This document shows positions 17,150 to 25,735 of a stretch of DNA of 64,000 nucleotides, one piece after another. The DNA comes from Bacteroidetes bacterium 43-93. GTDB lineage: Bacteria > Bacteroidota > Bacteroidia > Chitinophagales > Chitinophagaceae. The stretch covers positions 558,001-622,000 of the forward strand of contig MKUO01000001.1 of NCBI GenBank assembly GCA_001897855.1, written 5' to 3'. The translations under genes and the position numbers were made by a program. The first letter of the stretch is position 1. Every line of letters begins with the position of its first letter. The notes beneath the pieces are model-generated. The model did no database searches. It saw only the letters and a program-made list of their open reading frames with translations, and was not told where the DNA came from.

Positions 17150-18418
17150 CTATGTTTTTCTTGGTTTTTTCCTCGCTGCAGGGAATAACACATTATTTAA
17201 AATGAGCCTATATCCCGGTGAGTTGGGATGTAGGTTTAGGTCTGTTGGCGGATCGCCGATGGCGTGCTCATAATCTTCGGGGTCGTGGCCGCCGTAGAAA
17301 GTCCATGTTCCTTTGCCATATTCACCATGTATATAGCGTGCCTCATTAGCTGGCTTGTAATCGCCCATGATCAAAACATTCGACTTCAATACTTCCTTAC
17401 GGAAAGATGTAGTCTGCCCCATGAAACCTTTTATGGTAGTGGTATGGTCCTGGCAGAGCATGGAGGGTACAGGATCGAACTTGGCGGAAAAAGTAAACAG
17501 CGTGAAATAATCAGCTTCTTTATTAACCCGTCTGAATTGAGTATTATCTATATTGGAAAACTCATATATATATGGGTTTGTAAACAGCTGGAAATCTTTA
17601 AAGGCAAAGCATCTTGAAAAATCAAGTTTTTGCTGTGCATCAGGTGCAGGCGGGTCGCCATCAAACGGCACATCACAGATATCCGTATTTTCTGCTGACA
17701 ATGCAATATCATAGCTATCAGTTGCAGAGCACATTGCAAACAAATAACCGCCACCGGCAACAAAATCTCTGATTTTTTTACTTACCGCAAGTTTTAGCTG
17801 CGATACTTTTTTAAACCCATGCTTCGCTGCCATAGCATCGCTCAGGCGCACATCTTCCTGATACCAGTTAGCATTCTGGAATGATGCCCAGAATTTACCA
17901 TATTGACCGGTAAAATCTTCATGATGCAGGTGCAGCCAATCGTATTCCGGCAACTTGTTTGCCAGTACTTCATCATCATAAACTTTATCAAATGGTATCT
18001 CTGCATAGGTAAGGGCCAGCGTTACGGCATCATCCCAGGGTTGTTTGCCGGGTGGGGTGTACACGCATATTTTAGGAGCCTTTTCCAGCTTGATGATATC
18101 ACCATTAAAATTCGGGTCTGAGATCTTATTGATCACTCCAAGGTATTGTGCATCGCTCATCACCTCATAGCTTACGCCGCGCAGCTTACACATCCGTTCG
18201 ATGCCTTCATTTTGATCCATCCCGAAACTGCCGCCTTCATAGTTTAGCAGCCAGTCGATGGTCATTCCATCTTTGAGTGCTGCATAGGCAATGCCATATG
18301 CTTTCAAATGGTTGGTTTGATTATCGGCATCCATGGGTATAAATATCTTGGATGCAATGGCAGCATGGCAGGTTAAAATGGCTAAGAATGTTCCTATATA
18401 CGCGTACGTCTTTTTCAT
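17150..18418 (-). CDS. secreted GATase-like protein (Bacteroidota 'asparagine synthetase B' family)
   Basis: 422 residues with a signal peptide (about 1-22). It matches a highly conserved Bacteroidota family carrying the annotation asparagine synthetase B. Recognisable blocks are 'IFIPMDADNQTNHLKAYGIAY', 'WLLNYEGGSFGM', 'DWLHLHHEDFTGQYGKF', 'GGGYLFAMCSATDSYDIALSAE' and 'GEYGKGTWTFYGGHDPEDYEHA'. The Gly-rich turn followed by 'MCSATD' resembles the nucleophile elbow of class I glutamine-amidotransferase-like folds. There is no ATP-pyrophosphatase domain, so true asparagine synthesis is unlikely. The substrate is unknown and location is periplasmic or extracellular. Divergent from the ABC permease. 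Confidence 0.75.
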   Translation of the reverse strand: MKKTYAYIGTFLAILTCHAAIASKIFIPMDADNQTNHLKAYGIAYAALKDGMTIDWLLNYEGGSFGMDQNEGIERMCKLRGVSYEVMSDAQYLGVINKISDPNFNGDIIKLEKAPKICVYTPPGKQPWDDAVTLALTYAEIPFDKVYDDEVLANKLPEYDWLHLHHEDFTGQYGKFWASFQNANWYQEDVRLSDAMAAKHGFKKVSQLKLAVSKKIRDFVAGGGYLFAMCSATDSYDIALSAENTDICDVPFDGDPPAPDAQQKLDFSRCFAFKDFQLFTNPYIYEFSNIDNTQFRRVNKEADYFTLFTFSAKFDPVPSMLCQDHTTTIKGFMGQTTSFRKEVLKSNVLIMGDYKPANEARYIHGEYGKGTWTFYGGHDPEDYEHAIGDPPTDLNLHPNSPGYRLILNNVLFPAARKKPRKT

Positions 18419-18517
18419 GCGGTAATCTAAGTTACACTATTATATAGCTTGTCGGAGGCAGGGTTGCTTTTTTAACAACAATTATAATATTGCTATACCT
18501 TACCGCTTGTTCTTTGT

Positions 18518-18525
18518 TACATTTG
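18518..18525 (+). promoter_or_regulatory. candidate -7 element of the ABC permease gene
   Basis: TACATTTG matches TAnnTTTG and ends 15 nt before the ATG at 18541, which would give a very short leader (about 8 nt). No good TTTG at the -33 distance. Confidence 0.4.
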
Positions 18526-18540
18526 TGCTTTCTATTGCTT

Positions 18541-19641
18541 ATGCCACAATATAGTAATGCACGCGCTATGCGGGCGCTTATTAAAGCAAGCCTGCAAGCT
18601 ATAGTGAAGAGTCCGTCTGCAATTGTTTTCAGTATAGCATTTCCATTAATATTTATACTTGTTTTTGGGTTTCTTGGCGGCGGTAGCGGCAGGTTTTCTA
18701 TCAGTGTTGCCAAAGCACCGGGAAGTGATACGGCCAATCAGCTTTATATGGCACTACAAAATGTACCTGTGCTAAAATGGAAAGATGTAGACTCGGCATC
18801 TTTATCAAAAAGCATGCAGGAAGGTGTTATAGCTGCTACTATAGCTGTTACTCCTAATTCAGATAGTTCGCAACCACGTTATTCTGTAGTAATCAATGCA
18901 TCCTCATCACAAATGGATAAAGCGCCCCAACTGCAGGGTATTATTAACTCTGTGGTGCAGAGCATGGACCCTGAAATTGCAAGACGTTCATCGGCTATTG
19001 CAAGTATAGAGGTGAAGGAGAGTGTAGTAAGGGAATATAAAATGATAGATTTTATATTGCCGGGACAGCTTGGATTCTCATTACTGGCCGGTAGTGTGTT
19101 TGGAACGGCTTTCGTATTCTTTAACCTAAGGCAGACCCTGGTATTGAAACGGTTTTTTGCTACACCCGTAAGGCGAGAAGTAATAGTTATAGCCGAGGGC
19201 ATCGCACGTATGGTATTTCAACTGTTGGGTGCAGTCATTATTATTTGTGTCGGGCATTTTGCGTTTGGGTTTACACTGGTAAACGGATTTTTTACAATCG
19301 TAGAATTGATACTTTTGAGCGCGTTAGGTATTATGGTGTTTATGGGATTTGGGTTCATTGTGAGTTCTATAGCTAAAAGCGATGCAACCATTCCGCCATT
19401 TGCCAATATCATTACGCTGCCACAATTCCTTTTGGGCGGTACATTTTTCCCAATAGATAATTTTCCTAAGTGGATGCAGCCTTTTTGTCGGGTGCTGCCA
19501 TTGTCTTACCTAAATGATGCTATGCGAAAAATAGCTTTCGAAGGGCTGGGAGTATGGGAAATAAAATGGGATCTATTTGCGCTGCTGATATGGGGTGTAG
19601 TGGTGTACACAGTAGCATCCCGGATGTTTAAATGGGAATAG
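18541..19641 (+). CDS. ABC-2 type transporter permease
   Basis: 367 residues from the ATG at 18541. A TTG at 18490 would put the start inside the promoter region. One membrane helix at about 26-46 (VFSIAFPLIFILVFGFLGG) is followed by a periplasmic domain of about 130 residues. A block of five C-terminal helices follows, with 'LPLSYLNDAMRKIAFEG', the ABC2_membrane/NatB-like signature. It would be the membrane half of an exporter. No ATPase gene is adjacent, so its partner must be elsewhere. Its stop is 3 nt from the stop of the convergent gliding gene. Confidence 0.85.
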   Translation: MPQYSNARAMRALIKASLQAIVKSPSAIVFSIAFPLIFILVFGFLGGGSGRFSISVAKAPGSDTANQLYMALQNVPVLKWKDVDSASLSKSMQEGVIAATIAVTPNSDSSQPRYSVVINASSSQMDKAPQLQGIINSVVQSMDPEIARRSSAIASIEVKESVVREYKMIDFILPGQLGFSLLAGSVFGTAFVFFNLRQTLVLKRFFATPVRREVIVIAEGIARMVFQLLGAVIIICVGHFAFGFTLVNGFFTIVELILLSALGIMVFMGFGFIVSSIAKSDATIPPFANIITLPQFLLGGTFFPIDNFPKWMQPFCRVLPLSYLNDAMRKIAFEGLGVWEIKWDLFALLIWGVVVYTVASRMFKWE

Positions 19642-19644
19642 AGG

Positions 19645-21885
19645 TTACCTGATCAGCGTCACATCACCTGCGCTGGTTTCTTCATGGCCGGTATAGCATT
19701 TGCTTTTCAATCGGTAATAGTAAACACCCATATCGCAGGGCTTGCTATTGTAATTGCCATCCCAGGAATCATTAGGATCTGTAGTATGAAAAACTTCCTG
19801 TCCCCACCTGTTGTAAACGGTGAGCGAATATTCAAGGGAGTTGCCGTATAAAAGAGGGTGAAAACGATCATTTTTGCCGTCGCCATTCGGGCTGAAGGCA
19901 TTAGGGTAGGAAAAAGTACAGCAGTTTTCAATATCACTATAGGTGATGGATGCTGTATCAACACATCCATATTCACTTGTTCCCACTACTTTGTAGGTGG
20001 TTGGTTCCAATACGCGCGTATAGAAGTTTACCCGATCGTCTGAATATATCTTATCTGCAGGTAGCCAGGTATAGGAAACTCCGCCACTTGCCAGTAAAAA
20101 TATTTTATCCCCGATGCATACCTTCCGAGATTCCGCAAGTATGTCTATTGTTGGCAGGTCATGCACATTCACATGGTAGGGTACCTTGTCCGATTCGCAA
20201 ACAAGGTGCGTCTGGCTTATCAGCCAGGTATATACCTTGGTAGTGTTGGTCTCATACGTAGGTACCGTTGCAAGCTTTCCCGCTTCAATGTCATACCAGT
20301 TGATATGAAACACCGTTGTGTCCTCGTGAAGCAATATAGGAACAACAGAATCGTTCAGGCACACATCTTTATCTTTAAAGAATGGCGGAAAGGGGTAAAC
20401 ACCGCTGTCTGCAATCGTCATGTTCAAATCAGAAACACATTTGAAGTAGGGCGAAAAGGCAATGAGGTGATAGTTTCCTTTCATGAAACTATCGGCAATG
20501 ATATAGGTAGTATCATTTTTTTCCAGGCTGTCGCTGTACGACTTTAATAAACGGTCATTTTTATCCACCTCCAGTACTTTGGGGCTAACACCATCTTTCA
20601 CTATGATGCGCACATAAGCATTATGCGCGCATTGGGTTGGCGCCAGCACCTCGTAGCTGATCGAAAATGGACGGATCACCCTAACAGTATAGGCAATTGT
20701 TTGGTTGCTGGATAGCGGGCAGCCGTCGTCTTTATATTTAAGAAAAAATGTGTAGGCTCCGAGGGGTTGGTTAGCGTCCGGATCCCATGAAAAGCTAATC
20801 CTGGGACTCTTGGTGCCATTGCCCGTTATCGTTAATGCGCCACCGAAAACCCCGCCGCTGGTGTCTACGGTAATATTATCTCCGTTGGCGTCTTTAGGAC
20901 TGATGGTGAACGCCACATGCTTCGTGCCCTGGCATACATTCACAATATTACCGGGGGCCGTTAATCCTCCATCTACATTCGAATCTATTTTTCCAACCGG
21001 AGGAGAGTTATTGCAGGTGCTCAGAACAATAAATGTCATTTCACGCATACTGCTGCCTACCAATACACCATTCTTATATTCCTCCACCTTGTTTACTACT
21101 ACCGATATCTGTGCAAGATTGGGTGTAAAGCTCATTTGCCCATTAATATTGTTGAAACTAAATGAGCCCGCGGCTGTGGCTATCGGCGCGGTGGCACTAT
21201 AGGGTGGTATATAAGTAACTGTTTGTACTGATGATTCCAATGCCGGTGTCAGTAAAAAGTTGAGAGAATCCTTATCCGGATCCACAGCGCCCTGGTTATA
21301 TTCCTGTGCCAGGTTTACACAGTAAAAAGGAGTTGGGATCGTAGTATAAGCCGGTGAATTGTTAGGGCCGTTCAGGTTATTCAAATGAGCCTCCAGGTAC
21401 ATGGTAGATCCTTGCAAAGGATCTATGTTGATGTTGCCTATGGCATTGGTCCTGCCTGCTATTGAATTATTGCCCATTACACCAGAAAAAGCAAATACCC
21501 AATCTGCAGCAGGAAATGGCACAGTAACGGTATCGGCATAGATATACCTGGTAATGCCCGGAATAGGATTAGTTGGCTTTTTACAGGCTGTGTTGTTACT
21601 GTCCTGCACGCATACAGGCGTTACTTCTACTCCGGAGTCTTCTGCCTTCAAAGACAGAAAGGCAAATGCTTGCCCATTGTTTTGTAGGATGATACTAGGA
21701 GAGGCACCTTTTAATGTTGGAAAATTTTGCCCGGAACAATCGCCATAAATAGTAAGTACAACCCTGTATCTATCGTTTCCTACGTATTGATATAAAAGAT
21801 CCCCGCCAAAAATATGAGAGGCCGATGCTTTCGTTGCGCAAAGCAATATCACGAAAATGACTATGTATGAACGTAGGGGTTTCAT
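19645..21885 (-). CDS. T9SS type B sorting domain protein (gliding-associated C-terminus)
   Basis: 746 residues with a signal peptide (MKPLRSYIVIFVILLCATKASA). The C-terminal ~90 residues contain 'PNAFSPNGDGKNDRF', 'YNRWGQEVFHT', 'WDGNYNSKPCDMGVYYYRL', the type B sorting domain found on gliding-motility-associated proteins. The protein is therefore exported by the type IX system to the surface or medium. The middle has Ig-like, Cys-paired beta domains (several 'C..S' strands) and no catalytic motif. Probably a cell-surface or adhesin-like protein. Monocistronic, with a 190-nt divergent spacer to the carboxylase gene. Confidence 0.85.
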   Translation of the reverse strand: MKPLRSYIVIFVILLCATKASASHIFGGDLLYQYVGNDRYRVVLTIYGDCSGQNFPTLKGASPSIILQNNGQAFAFLSLKAEDSGVEVTPVCVQDSNNTACKKPTNPIPGITRYIYADTVTVPFPAADWVFAFSGVMGNNSIAGRTNAIGNINIDPLQGSTMYLEAHLNNLNGPNNSPAYTTIPTPFYCVNLAQEYNQGAVDPDKDSLNFLLTPALESSVQTVTYIPPYSATAPIATAAGSFSFNNINGQMSFTPNLAQISVVVNKVEEYKNGVLVGSSMREMTFIVLSTCNNSPPVGKIDSNVDGGLTAPGNIVNVCQGTKHVAFTISPKDANGDNITVDTSGGVFGGALTITGNGTKSPRISFSWDPDANQPLGAYTFFLKYKDDGCPLSSNQTIAYTVRVIRPFSISYEVLAPTQCAHNAYVRIIVKDGVSPKVLEVDKNDRLLKSYSDSLEKNDTTYIIADSFMKGNYHLIAFSPYFKCVSDLNMTIADSGVYPFPPFFKDKDVCLNDSVVPILLHEDTTVFHINWYDIEAGKLATVPTYETNTTKVYTWLISQTHLVCESDKVPYHVNVHDLPTIDILAESRKVCIGDKIFLLASGGVSYTWLPADKIYSDDRVNFYTRVLEPTTYKVVGTSEYGCVDTASITYSDIENCCTFSYPNAFSPNGDGKNDRFHPLLYGNSLEYSLTVYNRWGQEVFHTTDPNDSWDGNYNSKPCDMGVYYYRLKSKCYTGHEETSAGDVTLIR

Positions 21886-22065
21886 TTATATATAATGCAA
21901 AGTAACTTATAAGTTTACAATTAGCTTGCGGTTTGTTTAGCTTTTTTACATTGTCGTTTCAATTAAAGACAGGTTTGTGGTGAAAAACGTAAATCTGGGG
22001 TGAATTATTACGATCGCTTATCACAGGGCGGCTATATAATATTATCCATTGTCATACAGCCGAAT

Positions 22066-22073
22066 TATATTTG
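22066..22073 (+). promoter_or_regulatory. candidate -7 element of the carboxylase gene, almost touching the start codon
   Basis: TATATTTG fits TAnnTTTG and ends only 5 nt before the ATG at 22079. If used, the transcript would be leaderless or nearly so. Upstream ATTG (22048-22051) has a short 14-nt spacer. Confidence 0.35.
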
Positions 22074-22078
22074 TGTCC

Positions 22079-23707
22079 ATGAATCTGGATTTTAATAAGA
22101 ACGAAGATGCAATGAAGCTGGCCGTTAGCCAGATGAAACAAAGGCATGCCCAGGTGAGCCTTGGCGGTGGCAAAAAAGCAATAGAGAAGAGTAGGGAAAA
22201 AGGCAAGATGACGCCGCGCGAACGAATTCAATACCTGGTGGATAAAGACAGTGTTTTTACAGAGATAGGTGCTTTTGCGGGATGGGAAATGTATGAAGAA
22301 CATGGTGGATGCCCCGCAGGAGGTACCGTTGCAGGACTGGGCTATGTTTGCGGCCGCCAATGCGTAATTGTAGCCAACGACAATACAGTAAAAGCCGGAG
22401 CATGGTTTCCTATAACCGGAAAGAAAAACCTGCGCCTGCAGGAAATAGCTATGGAAAACCACTTGCCTGTAATATACATAGTAGACAGTGCCGGTGTGTA
22501 CCTGCCTATGCAGGATGAGATATTTCCCGACAAAGAACATTTTGGGCGCATCTTTCGCAATAATGCGCAGATGAGCGCAATGGGCATCAGCCAGATAGCA
22601 GCAGTAATGGGTAGTTGTGTAGCGGGTGGGGCATATTTGCCTATTATGAGCGATGAAACACTGATGGTAGAAGGGAACGGATCTATATTCCTGGCGGGGC
22701 CATACCTGGTAAAGGCTGCCATTGGAGAAGATATAGACATACAAACCCTGGGTGGTGCCAAAACACATACAGAGATCAGCGGAATAGCAGATTATAAATT
22801 TGATACAGAACAGGAATGCCTGGACCAGGTACGCCGCATAATGGATAAACTGGGCGAGACACCGCGCGCCGGTTTTGATCGCGCCCAACCCATTGCGCCG
22901 GAAAAAGATCCTGCAGAGCTTTACGGATTGGTATCGGCAGATAACAGCAAGGCTTATGATGTTGTTGAAGTAATAGAAAGGCTGGTTGATAATTCTGAGT
23001 TCGATCAGTTTAAAGAAGATTATGGAAAGACGATCGTATGCGGCTATGCGCGCATCGATGGCTGGGCTGTAGGTATCGTTGCCAACCAGCGCAAGATTGT
23101 AAAGAGTGGAAAAGGGGAGATGCAGTTAGGTGGTGTTATCTATAACGACAGTGCAGATAAAGCTGCACGGTTTATTCAAAACTGTAATCAAAAGAAAATA
23201 CCATTGGTATTTCTGCAGGATGTTACCGGTTTTATGGTAGGCAGCCGCAGTGAGCATAGCGGTATCATTAAAGATGGTGCCAAGCTGGTGAATGCTGTAG
23301 CTAATTCCGTAGTACCTAAGATCACGATCATCATTGGTAATTCCTATGGCGCGGGCAACTATGCCATGTGCGGCAAGGCTTACGATCCTCGTTTCATATA
23401 TGCATGGCCTAATGCCAAGATAGCGGTAATGGGCGGTGAGCAGGCAGCTAAAACTTTATTACAGATACAGGTAGCATCCTTGAAAGCTAAGGGAGAAACT
23501 ATTGATCCGGAAAAAGAGAAGGAACTGCTGAAGCAGATAACGGATAAATATGCTGCGCAGACCAGTTCTTACTATGCCGCAGCGCGTCTTTGGGTTGATG
23601 AGATCATTGACCCTGCAGAAACACGCAGAGTAATATCAGAAGGCATTAACGCCGCTAATCATAATCCTGAAATGAAGGAATTTAAGACGGGTGTTTTCCA
23701 GGTGTAA
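22079..23707 (+). CDS. acyl-CoA carboxylase carboxyltransferase (beta) subunit
   Basis: 542 residues from the ATG at 22079; the family usually begins 'M-(D/N)-L-x-FNKNED', so the upstream TTG at 22049 is rejected. Both crotonase-like halves are present: 'GGKKAIEKSREKGKMTPRERI', 'DSAGVYLPMQ', 'GSCVAGGAYLP', and in the second half 'QDVTGFMVG', 'GNSYGAGNYAMCGKAYDPRFIYAWPNAKIAVMGGEQAA'. It transfers CO2 from biotin to an acyl-CoA. The layout resembles methylcrotonyl- or propionyl-CoA carboxylase beta chains, but specificity cannot be settled from sequence alone. No biotin carboxylase is adjacent. Confidence 0.9.
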   Translation: MNLDFNKNEDAMKLAVSQMKQRHAQVSLGGGKKAIEKSREKGKMTPRERIQYLVDKDSVFTEIGAFAGWEMYEEHGGCPAGGTVAGLGYVCGRQCVIVANDNTVKAGAWFPITGKKNLRLQEIAMENHLPVIYIVDSAGVYLPMQDEIFPDKEHFGRIFRNNAQMSAMGISQIAAVMGSCVAGGAYLPIMSDETLMVEGNGSIFLAGPYLVKAAIGEDIDIQTLGGAKTHTEISGIADYKFDTEQECLDQVRRIMDKLGETPRAGFDRAQPIAPEKDPAELYGLVSADNSKAYDVVEVIERLVDNSEFDQFKEDYGKTIVCGYARIDGWAVGIVANQRKIVKSGKGEMQLGGVIYNDSADKAARFIQNCNQKKIPLVFLQDVTGFMVGSRSEHSGIIKDGAKLVNAVANSVVPKITIIIGNSYGAGNYAMCGKAYDPRFIYAWPNAKIAVMGGEQAAKTLLQIQVASLKAKGETIDPEKEKELLKQITDKYAAQTSSYYAAARLWVDEIIDPAETRRVISEGINAANHNPEMKEFKTGVFQV

Positions 23708-23730
23708 GCTTACATCGGTAACAGATATTA

Positions 23731-23753
23731 TAGCCCTTGCATTGCAGGGGCTA
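23731..23753 (+). terminator. terminator after the carboxylase gene
   Basis: TAGCCCTTGCA and TGCAGGGGCTA pair over 11 positions with one T-G wobble and a tight loop, then TTTCATTTT. It lies 24 nt after the stop codon. Confidence 0.65.
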
Positions 23754-23820
23754 TTTCATTTTACAGATGCTTCTTTTATATTTAGTATATGAAGCATTAC
23801 CTGTTACTATTACTATTATT
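23749..23820 (+). repeat. direct repeat, copy 1 (tandem gene duplication)
   Basis: About 72 bp here recur 901 bp downstream at 24650-24721 with about six mismatches and no gaps. The repeat covers the terminator tail, the leader and the first codons of the MORN/TonB gene. It shows that the unit duplicated in tandem included upstream sequence. Confidence 0.85.
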
Positions 23821-24686
23821 TGTCTCCTTTGCAGTCCAAGCTCAACAGGATACTACTTGGTTTAATAAATATTGGGAAAAAACGATAAAAGATAGTGCTT
23901 TTTACTTTCGGCCGTTGGTCCGGCAATCTTCGGATGGACACTATCTAATAAAGGATTACTATATAAGTACGGGGAAATTGCAGGAAGAAGGACAATATTC
24001 AGATAAGGATGGTACCATGCAAGATGGTGGGACAAAATTTTATTATGACAATGGTGTTTTAGAAAGCGAGGGAAATGCAATAAATGGAGTTTCAAACGGT
24101 GTTTGGAAAATTTATTATAAAAATTCTGGAAAAATCCGCAGCACAAGATTTTTTAAAAATGGTTTTTTTAAAGGAAAATTAATTAGCTATTATCCCAATG
24201 GGGTAGTTGAGCGTAAAGAAATATGGAAGAGAGGCCGTTTAAATGAAGCGCATTGTTATACTCGCACGGGCAAGGATACTATTTATTTTGAGGATTTTAG
24301 TTTGCCTCGTTTCCCGGGCGGCGATACAGCATATGAAGGATATATGCTAAAGCACATGACTTACCCGGATCTTTGCAAAAAAAAACAAGATCCATGGCAG
24401 AGTATATGTTCACACTTTTTTTGACTCAACCGGGAAAATATACAAGGCTATTGTTTCTACCAAGGTACATCCACTACTAGATGCCGAAGCATTGAGATTA
24501 GTACTTAGTATTCCTAATTGGCGTCCCGCGGTTGATCTGGAAACAGGTCAGGCTATTGAAAGCGACCGCTATTTAGATGTGTTGTTTGGAAGAGATCAAA
24601 GCAAATTTTCAAGGTTCAATATGCCGATATTAACCTCTGCTATTATAGAGGCTATTTCATTTAAAAAATACTTCTTTTATATTTAG
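23789..24686 (+). pseudogene. MORN-repeat/TonB-C secreted protein, frameshifted copy 1
   Basis: The first frame gives 211 residues: a signal peptide, then MORN-like strands ('GKLQEEGQYSDKDG', 'YYDNGVLESEG', 'YYPNGVVERKEIW'). It then ends abruptly after 'CKKKQDPWQS'. Removing one A from the A9 run at 24377-24385 restores a TonB-C-like domain ('CKKNKIHGRVYVHTFFDSTGKIYKAIV') that continues to a TAG at 24684-24686. The restored protein would have about 298 residues and match the intact paralogue at 24690. The change is a one-base gain in a homopolymer, so a sequencing error, phase variation or true decay are all possible. The restored C-terminus runs into the duplicated leader of copy 2. Confidence 0.8.
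24634..24651 (+). terminator. weak terminator-like hairpin before copy 2
   Basis: CCTCT (24634-24638) pairs with AGAGG (24647-24651), then CTATTTCATTT. It is the diverged counterpart of the hairpin at 23731 and lies inside the restored frame of copy 1. Confidence 0.35.
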
Positions 24687-24721
24687 AATATGAAGTATTA
24701 CCTGTTACTATTACTATTATT
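24650..24721 (+). repeat. direct repeat, copy 2 (tandem gene duplication)
   Basis: Second copy of the 72-bp repeat at 23749-23820, offset 901 bp. It spans the leader and signal-peptide codons of the intact paralogue. Confidence 0.85.
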
Positions 24722-25559
24722 CCATTCCGCTGCTGCCATTGCCCAGCAGGATACAGCCTGGTTTGATAAAGACTGGGAGAAAGCAAGTAGAGAAGATGCA
24801 TTCTATTTTACCCCTATAGTCAATCGTTCCGCAGACGGCCATTATCATATAAAAGATTACTATAAAAGTACGGGCAAACTAGAGATGGATGGCTATTTTC
24901 TTGACAGCAATGAGAATGTACAGGATGGTCATTGTGTTTATTACAATGAAGATGGAAGTGAAGATTTTGAGTGTGACGTAAAAAACGGAGAAATTACAGG
25001 TCACTATATTTATTATTCAAAAGGGTATAGTAAGCCTTCTTCGATCGTTGATAGACTTAAGAATGACTATATGCAACGCACTTTGTATTACAAAAGTGGA
25101 CAGAAGGAACGAACAGAGCTCTGGCATAACGGCAAATTAAAGTCAGGGAACTGTTTTACAAGAACAGGTAGAGACACCACCTATTTCCCGGCTAAATGCT
25201 GTCCTGTTTTTCCGGGTGGATGGGATAAATACCGGCGCTACATTCATAACAATTTGAAATATCCTCCTTATTGCAAGAAAAATCATATCAAAGGCAAGGT
25301 GGTGCTAGATGTTGATTTTGACAAAAAAGGAAAGGTTATAAACGTATCAATTGATGAGCACAATCATCCGTTACTGGAAGAAGAAGCTAAACGGCTTATC
25401 TATAATATGCCACGCTGGGAGCCGGCATTAAATACGGAAGGCGAGCCGGAAGAATACAGTACCACATTAACAGTTGTCTTTGATGATACGCCTGCCGGTG
25501 GCATATTTATCGACCCTGTAGCATACTTTGTTTTTATGACACTTAAACTAAATAAATAA
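24690..25559 (+). CDS. secreted MORN-repeat protein with TonB C-terminal-like domain
   Basis: 289 residues with a signal peptide (about 1-19, ending AIAQ). Residues 40-150 contain MORN-like units of the YwqK type ('YKSTGKLEMDGYFLDS', 'YYNEDGSEDFECDVKNG', 'YYKSGQKERTELWHNGKLKSG'). Residues about 180-270 form a TonB-C-like domain ('FPGGWDKYRRYIHNNLKYPPYCKKNHIKGKVVLDVDFDKKGKVINVSI'). It lacks the N-terminal membrane anchor of a true TonB, so it is probably a periplasmic protein that uses the fold for binding. Function is unknown. It is the intact member of the tandem pair. Confidence 0.75.
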   Translation: MKYYLLLLLLFHSAAAIAQQDTAWFDKDWEKASREDAFYFTPIVNRSADGHYHIKDYYKSTGKLEMDGYFLDSNENVQDGHCVYYNEDGSEDFECDVKNGEITGHYIYYSKGYSKPSSIVDRLKNDYMQRTLYYKSGQKERTELWHNGKLKSGNCFTRTGRDTTYFPAKCCPVFPGGWDKYRRYIHNNLKYPPYCKKNHIKGKVVLDVDFDKKGKVINVSIDEHNHPLLEEEAKRLIYNMPRWEPALNTEGEPEEYSTTLTVVFDDTPAGGIFIDPVAYFVFMTLKLNK

Positions 25560-25572
25560 GTGAGCAACTATC

Positions 25573-25602
25573 TTGTTCAGAAACTAATTTTTACTACATT
25601 TG
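25573..25602 (+). promoter_or_regulatory. promoter of tRNA-Cys
   Basis: TACATTTG at 25595-25602 with TTG (25573-25575) 19 nt upstream fits the Bacteroidota promoter. The mature tRNA begins 11 nt after the -7 element. Confidence 0.6.
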
Positions 25603-25612
25603 CAATCCTCTT

Positions 25613-25683
25613 GGTCGCGTAGCCGAGTGGCTAGGCAAAGCTCTGCAAAAGCTTCTACAGCGGTTCGAATCCGCTCGCGACCT
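25613..25683 (+). tRNA. tRNA-Cys (GCA)
   Basis: A full cloverleaf can be drawn. The acceptor is GGTCGCG / CGCGACC, the D arm GCC...GGC, the anticodon stem AAGCT / AGCTT with loop CTGCAAA (GCA at 25645-25647), and the T arm AGCGG-TTCGAAT-CCGCT. The discriminator base is T, as expected for tRNA-Cys. CCA is not encoded. Confidence 0.95.
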
Positions 25684-25685
25684 CT

Positions 25686-25720
25686 AAAAAATAACCCCGG
25701 AAATTCCGGGGTTATTTTTT
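25686..25720. terminator. bidirectional terminator after tRNA-Cys
   Basis: AAAAAATAACCCCGGAA (25686-25702) and TTCCGGGGTTATTTTTT (25704-25720) are perfect complements around a single base. A run of T follows on the plus strand and the left arm supplies T on the minus strand. It serves the tRNA and the convergent gene at 25736. Confidence 0.9.
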
Positions 25721-25735
25721 TTATGCCTGCTAAAT

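Noticed and set aside
22052-22888. 278-residue minus-strand frame
   Set aside because: Antisense to the carboxylase, whose protein motifs are unambiguous.
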